A stretch of DNA of 64,000 nucleotides, taken from NCBI GenBank assembly GCA_902631395.1, contig CACOYM010000007.1, forward strand, positions 55,371 through 119,370, read 5' to 3'. Of this stretch, positions 9,775 to 16,940 are shown piece by piece. Below the pieces are notes generated by a model. The model made no database searches and was not told where the DNA came from. It saw only the letters and a program-made list of their open reading frames with translations. The first letter of the stretch is position 1. Every line of letters starts with the position of its first letter. Both the position numbers and the translations under genes were made by a program. Source of the stretch: Halieaceae bacterium. GTDB taxonomy: Bacteria > Pseudomonadota > Gammaproteobacteria > Pseudomonadales > Halieaceae.

Positions 9775-11901
9775 TTAGCGTGAGCCTGAGCCGCTGTGGT
9801 GAGAGGCTAAGCCAGTATTGGGCCACAGGGAAATAGTATCGACTAGTATTCTGCCTGTTTCCATCAGCAACACATCGTTGAATTGGTCACTACCAGCGCT
9901 TCGTGTAGCACCGTCCTCAGCCGCGTCACTTACCTCCGCCTGCTCCGCTTTGTCGGCGGTTTGCCGGGCATCTAGAGTGTTCAGGCGCTCAAGTCCTTTG
10001 GCCAAGCGCCTTTTATTTTCGATCGCCAGCGCCTTTTGTTCCTGATTGTCACGCATTTCAAGGCGACCAGAGTGCCTTAACGGAAGAGCGGTAATGGTGC
10101 GAGTTTCTTGAGCCAACGACACCTGATCCTGCAAGTACAAATAGTCCGGGTCATTAGCGGCGCGTTTCTCGTGCAGATGGGTTAGCGTCGGCAGGATTGC
10201 TCGATAATCGTTGGAGCGGCTAAATCGTGCAGGCGCGATTTGATCCCAAGCGAGAGCGTTGTCCAGCGAGCTCTCGCCAATTTGCTCAGGATCAAAAAGG
10301 GAGGGGTACGCTATGTCAGGAATCACCCCTCTGTGCTGCGTACTCTCCCCGGAAATGCGGTAGAACTTACTTTCGGTGATTTTCAGCTGCCCTTCATGCA
10401 GAGCGACCAGCGACTGCACCGTTCCTTTACCAAAGGATTGCTCGCCAACAATGATGCCACGGCCGTAATCCTGGATGGCTCCCGCGAAAATCTCCGATGC
10501 AGATGCACTAAGGCGGTTGATCATGACGGCTAGAGGGCCCCTGTAGTAGGGGGACTTTCGACGTTTTCCATCCCGCCAGACTCTGCTCTCTGCAGACCGG
10601 ATTTGGACGGTGGGGCCGTATTCTATGAACAACCCAGTCAGTTGATTGGCTTCTTGCAGCGAACCGCCGCCATTGTCTCGCAGGTCAATTACGAGCCCTT
10701 CTACTCCCTCTGCTACAAGTTCGTCGACCAGTTTCTGCACGTCGCGCGTTGTAGAGCGATAGTTGTTATTGCCGTTTCGGTAGGCTTCAAAGTCTATGTA
10801 AAAGGCGGGAATGTCGATGACTCCGATCCTGTGGGTCTGGTCCGCTTCATCTGTGAATTCAATGACTTCTTTTTGAGCTGCCTGCTCCTCCAGTTTGACC
10901 TCGTTGCGGCGGATGGGGATAACACGACGCTGATCCGACTTACCTTTACCTGGGATCACCTCGAGCCTTACCATGGTATCGCGGGGGCCTCTAATTAGGT
11001 CAACCACCTCATCTAGTCGCCAGCCCACTACGTTTTCAATCGGGCCACTAATCCCTTGGCCGACCCCAATGATGAGCTCAGAGGGCTTTAGTTCTCCCTG
11101 CTTGTCCGCGGGCCCTGCTGGTATCAGTCGCGTAACTTTGGCGTATTCGTCTTCCACCTGCAGCATCGCGCCTATTCCTTCGAAGGAGAGGCTCATGTTG
11201 ATGTCAAAGTTTTCGGCGCGTCGCGGTGAGAGGTAGTTGGTGTGTGGGTCGTACTGTTCGGCCAGGGAGTTAGCGTAAATCTGGAATACGTCCTGGGCGT
11301 TATATTGTTCCAGGCGACTTAGCTGGTTTTGGTAACGGCGCGAGAGCGTTTCAGGGATTTCCGCTTCAGGCTTGTCCGAGAGGATGAGACTCAAGGCTTG
11401 GTTTTTGAGCCGTTTTCTCCATCGATCATCGAGCTCGGTTTGATCCGACGCCCAAGCCATCGTGGAGTGATCAATGATCAGATACTCATCCACGTCGTAG
11501 TCGAATCCATTCAGAGTTGCAGGCAAAGAGGTAAGAATGTTTTTCAGTCGGGCTTTGAGCTTCTCTTGGTAGCGATTAAACATGGTGAAGGCCGGGCTCA
11601 GATCGCCCCGACGCCCGGCGTTATCCAGTTCTAAACGCCATTGATTGAACTGGCCAATATCGTCTGCATCCAGGAACATTTTCTGGGGATCGAGCGCATC
11701 CAAGTAAGCGGCAAAGTGCTGCGCCGATAGGCTATCATCGTAGCGCCGGCTAGCGTAGTGACGATCCTCAATGACATCAATTAGTTCCTGCAGAGTGTCA
11801 CTTTGGCCTGAGGTTGGGGTTAATGCATACGACGCAAGCGAACACCACGCAAGGCCAAAAGCCAGCAAAATCTGAATTAGTGTTCTTTTGCGATCTAACA
11901 C
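9775..11901 (-). CDS. prc: Tail-specific (carboxy-terminal processing) protease Prc
   Basis: 708-aa periplasmic S41 protease that degrades proteins with nonpolar C-termini and trims cell-wall hydrolases and lipoproteins. After a signal peptide (TLIQILLAFGLAWCSLASYA, residues 6-25) come the TSP N-terminal domain, a PDZ domain (about EGIGAMLQVEDEYAKVTRL) and the S41 core with the catalytic Ser in SASASEIFAGAIQDYGR and Lys in SFGKGTVQSL. I chose GTG 11901 because AAGGAGG lies 6 nt before it and the signal peptide must be N-terminal. The frame is open for a further 62 codons upstream. Confidence 0.93.
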   Translation of the reverse strand: MLDRKRTLIQILLAFGLAWCSLASYALTPTSGQSDTLQELIDVIEDRHYASRRYDDSLSAQHFAAYLDALDPQKMFLDADDIGQFNQWRLELDNAGRRGDLSPAFTMFNRYQEKLKARLKNILTSLPATLNGFDYDVDEYLIIDHSTMAWASDQTELDDRWRKRLKNQALSLILSDKPEAEIPETLSRRYQNQLSRLEQYNAQDVFQIYANSLAEQYDPHTNYLSPRRAENFDINMSLSFEGIGAMLQVEDEYAKVTRLIPAGPADKQGELKPSELIIGVGQGISGPIENVVGWRLDEVVDLIRGPRDTMVRLEVIPGKGKSDQRRVIPIRRNEVKLEEQAAQKEVIEFTDEADQTHRIGVIDIPAFYIDFEAYRNGNNNYRSTTRDVQKLVDELVAEGVEGLVIDLRDNGGGSLQEANQLTGLFIEYGPTVQIRSAESRVWRDGKRRKSPYYRGPLAVMINRLSASASEIFAGAIQDYGRGIIVGEQSFGKGTVQSLVALHEGQLKITESKFYRISGESTQHRGVIPDIAYPSLFDPEQIGESSLDNALAWDQIAPARFSRSNDYRAILPTLTHLHEKRAANDPDYLYLQDQVSLAQETRTITALPLRHSGRLEMRDNQEQKALAIENKRRLAKGLERLNTLDARQTADKAEQAEVSDAAEDGATRSAGSDQFNDVLLMETGRILVDTISLWPNTGLASHHSGSGSR

Positions 11902-12273
11902 TCTTTTCCTCCTTGCCCTCTTTGTGAGGACAGTTACCCACTCTGGCTTGACCCCTTTGGCGGAGCTACCGACTCGTAAATATAGCGCGTCGTTATCGTT
12001 TTTACCCTCAGCGGCTAAGAGTCGGATCAATGCCTGTGCCTCCTCATTGGTTGAGTAGTGGAGGCCATTAACCATCGTTGGAGACACTTATTGGCGCACT
12101 GAATGCTGGATCCGACGATACGGTGTGTCACTGAGACGAAATAGGACATCGTTTAGCTAACGACGGGAGGCCTTGCGAACTTTATCGTTGTGCTGCGCGT
12201 CTGTCTGAAATTGCACTTTAGCATTTTGATCAACTCTGCTTGTTGCCGTTCATCACACTTCGCCACCCTTTTT

Positions 12274-13206
12274 TTAAATAGCACTGCTCAATAACTCTGC
12301 AATAGGGCCAATGGGTTGCGTTCCCACGTCATAGAGTAGCCAGGGTAAATCGCTGTCACGCAACCAATTGACCGCCGCGTCTCGCTGCTTCAGACAGCCC
12401 ACAGTCGCGATTGCACCCGCAGTCAGGCATTGCGAATCGATGACTGACACGCTGTCGGGACCTGACACTGGCCAACCTGAGCGTGGGTCGAGCAAATGAC
12501 CATACTTTTTACCATCGTGCGTCACAGTACGCGCGTAATTTCCGCTTGTTGCCAACGCTGCGTTGACTAAGCTGACTGAGCACAGTGCGTCGGGGGTGCT
12601 GGGATCCTGGATTCCGATCGACCACGGAGTCTCGTCGCCCTGAGCGCCGATTACCGCGACGTCACCTGCGAGCTCCACAAGGCCCGAAGTGACGCCGGCG
12701 TTACGAAGCAGCTCGATAGTTCGATCAACGGCATACTCCTTAGCGATCCCGCCGAGGTCTACTTCCATACCTGCCTTGGGTAGGTGGCAGCTTTTCTCGC
12801 GCCATTCGATACTCGAGAAGCCGACTAAATCGAGTACCTGGTCGATTTTGGAGGGCGAGGCTTTTCCCGCCAATTGAAAGTCCCAAGCGTATCGTAACGG
12901 ACCTGATGTGATATCGAATAGCCCATCTGACTCTTTCCAGAGTTGCCCTGCAAGCTCAAACAGTGCGCCAGCCTCAGTATCAAGGTCTGTATATACTCCC
13001 GAACCGCTGCGCTCGTTGATTTGGCTTACAAGGCTTCCTGGACGGTATCGGCTATATCGGGACTCGAGATTAGACAACAAATCGGCTGCCTGATCCAAAA
13101 CCGTTTCAGCGGTGTGTCTAGCTTGCGAAGCAGTATCGATGACAACTAGGGCCGGTCCGCCCATGACTTTTAGGCGTCGCTGGCACCGACTAAATCCGTC
13201 ACTCAA
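12274..13206 (-). CDS. ApbE-like FAD:protein FMN transferase, metal site altered
   Basis: 310-aa ApbE-family protein. Recognised from DLGGIAKEYAVDR (residues 150-162), the HLLDPRSGWPV motif (about 247-257) and overall fold length. ApbE enzymes move FMN from FAD onto Ser/Thr of target proteins. Two oddities are visible. There is no signal peptide or lipobox, whereas classical ApbE is periplasmic. The conserved A-D-A-L-x-T metal-binding motif reads A-G-A-I-A-T (residues 263-268), so the Asp known to bind Mg in this family is Gly. TTG start at 13206 overlaps the DUF3570 stop by 8 bp; ATG at residue 15 is an alternative. Last gene of a DUF4266-DUF3570-ApbE operon. Catalytic activity is uncertain. 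Confidence 0.85.
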   Translation of the reverse strand: MSDGFSRCQRRLKVMGGPALVVIDTASQARHTAETVLDQAADLLSNLESRYSRYRPGSLVSQINERSGSGVYTDLDTEAGALFELAGQLWKESDGLFDITSGPLRYAWDFQLAGKASPSKIDQVLDLVGFSSIEWREKSCHLPKAGMEVDLGGIAKEYAVDRTIELLRNAGVTSGLVELAGDVAVIGAQGDETPWSIGIQDPSTPDALCSVSLVNAALATSGNYARTVTHDGKKYGHLLDPRSGWPVSGPDSVSVIDSQCLTAGAIATVGCLKQRDAAVNWLRDSDLPWLLYDVGTQPIGPIAELLSSAI

Positions 13207-14383
13207 AGCGCCAGATCAATGCAATGGTGCCCCGCCAAAAATCGACCAAAGCGGGTGCCTTCTCGCCACTGTAGAGCCCCGAGCTCTGCGACGTTTCGTA
13301 GCGTTCAGCCTCTAACTCCAGCGTCCATTGCTCGCTCAGTAAAATAGACCACCGCGCACCCAGCGTCACCGCGCCGTAGGAAGACAGTCGATAATCATCC
13401 GCGTGGTGAGTCGTGCTGGTATCCGAGACGACGTTGAAAAAATCAGCTTGGCGCTGACTGTAGTAACGCACGTAGGGCGTTAACAAGCTGCTCGAGAGAT
13501 TCTGGGCCCAACCTAATTCCAGCGTGTGGGAATCAATGCCCCAGCTGTCTGCGTAGTAGCGGTAGTCCGCCTGCAGAGATGCGTCAAAATCTGGCAAAAA
13601 GCGCCGGTATCCAAGTGAAAGGGCAAGCCGTTCATGGGTGTCCGGCCGCGCGTCTCTAAGCTTGTAAGGGTCTGACAGATAGCCTTCGCTGTAGGTGTAA
13701 TTGAGCCCGATCCGAGCGACGGCGGTTCTTGACAAGATTTGCGACACGCCGAAGTGCGCTGATTGCGTATCGAGTCCATCCTCTTCAATAAAAACAGGTA
13801 TAACGCCCTGAGTGGGCCGGACGTTATCGTGAGAGCTGCTCAAGGCCGTGCTCCATGTGCGGCTGTTATCAGCCGAATTCCATGATACGTCGAAGGCGAG
13901 CGCGGTCGCTTCGTAGTCGTCCTCGTCAGAGTGGCTGATCGCGAATCCGGCGTTACCATCAGCCCAGAAGTAGCGTGTTGTAACACCAACTTCAACTCGA
14001 TTATCTTGAATGCTTGCACCACTCATGATGACTCCGGGTTCTCCGTCTGCCTGCGCACCGACAAACCAGGGAGACGCCCCCGATTGATAGTCATTTTGTA
14101 CGTCAAGTGCGACCGACCAACTCGCACCTACCGGCGCCTCAATCCACAGCTGCGTGATATCGATGTCGTAGCGATTAGCCGAGCCGAAGATCAATTTCTC
14201 TGAGTCGAGACTATCCTCACTGTAGCGACTGTAACGCAGACCCACCTCTGTGAACGTGGGAGGCGCGTCGGCCAAGGCCGCCGTGCCCTGATAAGCGGGT
14301 AAAACAGCCAGAGACTGACCAAGACGCCGCATAAGGGGGCTAGCCGGTGACAAGCCTCTGAGAGGCGTATTAGTTACAGCCAC
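13199..14383 (-). CDS. DUF3570 domain-containing beta-barrel-type protein
   Basis: 394-aa protein of the DUF3570 family, of unknown function. The sequence alternates polar and aromatic residues in many short strands (for example GLRYSRYSEDSL, WTLELEAERYETSQ) and ends in a C-terminal Phe-Glu (IALIWRFE), which suggests an outer-membrane beta-barrel. The start is set at GTG 14383, giving MAVTNTPLRGLSP, which matches the usual DUF3570 N-terminus and has GGAGG 5 nt upstream. It therefore overlaps the DUF4266 gene by 14 bp, while a longer frame runs up to 14440. Coupled to the ApbE-like gene by an 8-bp overlap. Role in secretion or display of its neighbour is only inference. Confidence 0.85.
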   Translation of the reverse strand: MAVTNTPLRGLSPASPLMRRLGQSLAVLPAYQGTAALADAPPTFTEVGLRYSRYSEDSLDSEKLIFGSANRYDIDITQLWIEAPVGASWSVALDVQNDYQSGASPWFVGAQADGEPGVIMSGASIQDNRVEVGVTTRYFWADGNAGFAISHSDEDDYEATALAFDVSWNSADNSRTWSTALSSSHDNVRPTQGVIPVFIEEDGLDTQSAHFGVSQILSRTAVARIGLNYTYSEGYLSDPYKLRDARPDTHERLALSLGYRRFLPDFDASLQADYRYYADSWGIDSHTLELGWAQNLSSSLLTPYVRYYSQRQADFFNVVSDTSTTHHADDYRLSSYGAVTLGARWSILLSEQWTLELEAERYETSQSSGLYSGEKAPALVDFWRGTIALIWRFE

Positions 14384-14594
14384 ACCCGCCTCCCGCCGCG
14401 CCTGCACCGCCGGAAGATGCTTCTTTGCTGGTGTAAACATGTCCCTTGAGTCTGGTATTACGGCTATCAGGGTCCCAAGCCATGCCGACTTCCGATAAGT
14501 GGCCTCGTTCGAATGGTGCCACCGACTCCGTTGCTACACATCCGGCAAGGCAGACTAAAAATAAAATACATATTCCTTTAATGCGGTACGGCAC
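14370..14594 (-). CDS. DUF4266 lipoprotein with Cys-Gly tail
   Basis: 74-aa small lipoprotein. The signal peptide ends in a lipobox LAGC with the lipidated Cys at residue 19. The mature part carries FERGHLSEVGMAWDPDS and HVYTSKEAS, typical of DUF4266, then a Gly/Ala spacer and the terminal tail GGGCGCN with Cys71 and Cys73. First gene of the operon with DUF3570 and the ApbE-like gene, a set I recognise as recurring in other proteobacteria, often with a thioredoxin-like gene (none is seen here). The conserved Cys tail may be a metal, disulfide or modification site; that is inference. Promoter lies in 14595-14787, divergent from the cytochrome-like gene. Confidence 0.85.
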   Translation of the reverse strand: MPYRIKGICILFLVCLAGCVATESVAPFERGHLSEVGMAWDPDSRNTRLKGHVYTSKEASSGGAGAAGGGCGCN

Positions 14595-14787
14595 TCGCTA
14601 TTACCTCACTTACTTCAAATTCTCAACGCGCTAAATGCTGGAGTTCCATGATGATGACCGGTCCTGGGCTGAGCCTAACCCAGCAAAACCTATTAATTAT
14701 AGTAATTCTGCGCCGTTTTCGTTGTTTCACCGTATGAAAGTTTCCTAGGTTTAGTGCCACATCAGCTGCGGGTTCAAAAAAACGGCC

Positions 14788-16809
14788 ATGAGTCTCTTCA
14801 AAAACATAGTAGTGCCGATGCAATGTGCGCTGCTTATCAGCATTGCAGACAATGTCGCTCAAGCGCAGGACGCCGAGGCGTATTACGTGAGCAACGTAGA
14901 GACTATCGTCCAGTCTAAGTGCAGAGGTTGCCATCAGTCCGGAGGGCGGGCGAGTTACACCCCGCTAATCTATACGGACTCCGCCCCCAACAACCATAGG
15001 GTTTTTGAGGCATACGTAAACGATCCATCTCCCGGTGCTCGTGCTGATCGCGTATTAGGTAAAATTAGGGGCGCTTTGGGGCATGGAGGTGGCACAGTAA
15101 TTAGTGCAGGCACCGCCAATTATCAGGTTTTCGAGCAGTACATGGCTTACTTCGACACAGTGGAGCCAGCGATTGAGGTACCGGGCGCGCCCACCGACGT
15201 TACTGCGGTAGCAGGCGACCGGTTAGCTATTGTCAGTTTTACGCCCCCTAGTGATGATGGTGGAGCTGAGATCACTCGTTACACGGTGAGAAGTAACCCC
15301 GGCCAAAATCAGAGCCGTTGTTCTGGATCACCTTGTGAAGTTGATGAGCTGTCAAACGGCACTTCTTACACGTTCACGGTTACCGCTAGCAATGAAGCTG
15401 GGGATGGACCGGCATCAAGCCCGAGTAACGCAGTCACGCCGGCAGCCCCTGCGGTTCTGCGGGTGGTACTCGAAGAGCCTGTAGCCCGGGAGATTCATAC
15501 CGGTGTGGGCAACATCAGGGGTTGGGCAGTTGCGTCTGATGGCATTACCAAAGTTGAAGTCTGGATCGACGGCGCTTATGCATTTGACGCCCCCTATGGT
15601 GGAGAGCGAGGAGATGTAGGCGGTGCATTCCCTGATATCGACGACTCCGCAAATTCAGGATTCTCAGCAGCATACAACTACAGCAACCTCAGCGCGGGGA
15701 CGCACTCTATTTCCGCCCTCGCGTATACGGGATCGGGTGAAACCAAAGAATCAAAGAAACAGTTCGAGGTTGTCCGCTTTCCCAGTTCTTATATTGCTGA
15801 CAAGGATGCGGTCGATCTCAGCTCTGCCAGCTGCGCACTTGAGGGAGATGAGATCTCCGTTACTGATGCGCGTGTGGATGAGGGTGTCTACGACCTGCGC
15901 TTGAAGTGGCGAACTGCCGAGCAGGGGTTCGAGATTGTTGAAATTAATGGGGCAGCAATCAGTGCAAGAACCGCCAATTATCAGGTTTTCGAGCAGTACA
16001 TGGCTTACTTCGACACAGTGGAGCCAGCGATTGAGGTACCGGGCGCGCCCACCGACGTTACTGCGGTAGCAGGCGACCGGTTAGCTGTTGTCAGTTTTAC
16101 GCCCCCTAGTGATGATGGTGGAGCTGAGATCACTCGTTACACGGTGAGAAGTAACCCCGGCCAAAATCAGAGCCGTTGTTCTGGATCACCTTGTGAAGTT
16201 GATGAGCTGTCAAACGGCACTTCTTACACGTTCACGGTTACCGCTAGCAATGAAGCTGGGGATGGACCGGCATCAAGCCCGAGTAACGCAGTCACGCCGG
16301 CAGCCCCTGCGGTTCTGCGGGTGGTACTCGAAGAGCCTGTAGCCCGGGAGATTCATACCGGTGTGGGCAACATCAGGGGTTGGGCAGTTGCGTCTGATGG
16401 CATTACCAAAGTTGAAGTCTGGATCGACGGCGCTTATGCATTTGACGCCCCCTATGGTGGAGAGCGAGGAGATGTAGGCGGTGCATTCCCTGATATCGAC
16501 GACTCCGCAAATTCAGGATTCTCAGCAGCATACAACTACAGCAACCTCAGCGCGGGGACGCACTCTATTTCCGCCCTCGCGTATACGGGATCGGGTGAAA
16601 CCAAAGAATCAAAGAAACAGTTCGAGGTTGTCCGCTTTCCCAGTTCTTATATTGCTGACAAGGATGCGGTCGATCTCAGCTCTGCCAGCTGCGCACTTGA
16701 GGGAGATGAGATCTCCGTTACTGATGCGCGTGTGGATGAGGGTGTCTACGACCTGCGCTTGAAGTGGCGAACTGCCGAGCAGGGGTTCGAGATTGTTGAA
16801 ATTAGATAG
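14788..16809 (+). CDS. Secreted CxxCH/fibronectin-III protein with internal duplication
   Basis: 673-aa exported protein of unknown function. Signal peptide to about residue 26 (cut after NVAQA). A cytochrome-c-like module follows (about 29-130) with one haem-type motif CRGCH (Cys45, Cys48, His49) and a GHGGG turn. Then come an FN3 domain (PGAPTDVTAVAGDRL ... SNAVTPAAP) and an Ig-like domain with GNIRGWAVASDGITKVEVW and YGGERGDVGGAFPD. The FN3 plus Ig-like part, with the last helix of the cytochrome module, is repeated almost exactly, so the protein has one haem site but two copies of the rest. ATG 14788 lacks a clear Shine-Dalgarno. A terminator follows. Relationship to the next two genes is by shared module and proximity. 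Confidence 0.75.
   Translation: MSLFKNIVVPMQCALLISIADNVAQAQDAEAYYVSNVETIVQSKCRGCHQSGGRASYTPLIYTDSAPNNHRVFEAYVNDPSPGARADRVLGKIRGALGHGGGTVISAGTANYQVFEQYMAYFDTVEPAIEVPGAPTDVTAVAGDRLAIVSFTPPSDDGGAEITRYTVRSNPGQNQSRCSGSPCEVDELSNGTSYTFTVTASNEAGDGPASSPSNAVTPAAPAVLRVVLEEPVAREIHTGVGNIRGWAVASDGITKVEVWIDGAYAFDAPYGGERGDVGGAFPDIDDSANSGFSAAYNYSNLSAGTHSISALAYTGSGETKESKKQFEVVRFPSSYIADKDAVDLSSASCALEGDEISVTDARVDEGVYDLRLKWRTAEQGFEIVEINGAAISARTANYQVFEQYMAYFDTVEPAIEVPGAPTDVTAVAGDRLAVVSFTPPSDDGGAEITRYTVRSNPGQNQSRCSGSPCEVDELSNGTSYTFTVTASNEAGDGPASSPSNAVTPAAPAVLRVVLEEPVAREIHTGVGNIRGWAVASDGITKVEVWIDGAYAFDAPYGGERGDVGGAFPDIDDSANSGFSAAYNYSNLSAGTHSISALAYTGSGETKESKKQFEVVRFPSSYIADKDAVDLSSASCALEGDEISVTDARVDEGVYDLRLKWRTAEQGFEIVEIR
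15112..15946 (+). repeat. Large direct repeat, copy 1 (835 bp)
   Basis: First copy of an 858-bp-period direct repeat within the CxxCH/FN3 gene. By eye it differs from copy 2 at one base: A at 15229 versus G at 16087, changing Ile to Val. It starts inside the end of the cytochrome-like module (TANYQVFEQYMAYFD) and runs to the FEIVEI residues at the end of the Ig-like part. Confidence 0.95.
15970..16804 (+). repeat. Large direct repeat, copy 2 (835 bp)
   Basis: Second copy, separated from copy 1 by 23 bp. The repeat keeps the reading frame (858 is divisible by 3). The roughly 20 bp just before each copy are recognisably similar but differ at several positions, unlike the near-identical core, so the junction is not a simple clean duplication. 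Recent duplication, gene conversion or an assembly artefact could produce this pattern. Confidence 0.95.
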
Positions 16810-16831
16810 GATTCGGAACGAGTACTTGACT

Positions 16832-16853
16832 AACAGCCCTTAGGGCTGGTTTT
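16832..16853 (+). terminator. Rho-independent terminator
   Basis: Stem CAGCCC / GGGCTG with a TTA loop (16834-16848) followed by GTTTT, 25 bp after the stop of the CxxCH/FN3 gene. It suggests that the next gene has its own promoter in about 16854-16930. Confidence 0.6.
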
Positions 16854-16940
16854 GCGATATAGTCGTCATAATGTTGGATCTGCCGCTAGCAGCGCAAGAG
16901 TGAAGTGACAGATTAGACGTGGTCGAAGGAAGTCGGCTCG

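Noticed and set aside
15623..15904. 93-codon ORF repeated exactly at 16481-16762
   Set aside because: It is a shadow frame inside the two copies of the direct repeat; the real frame is the secreted FN3 protein.
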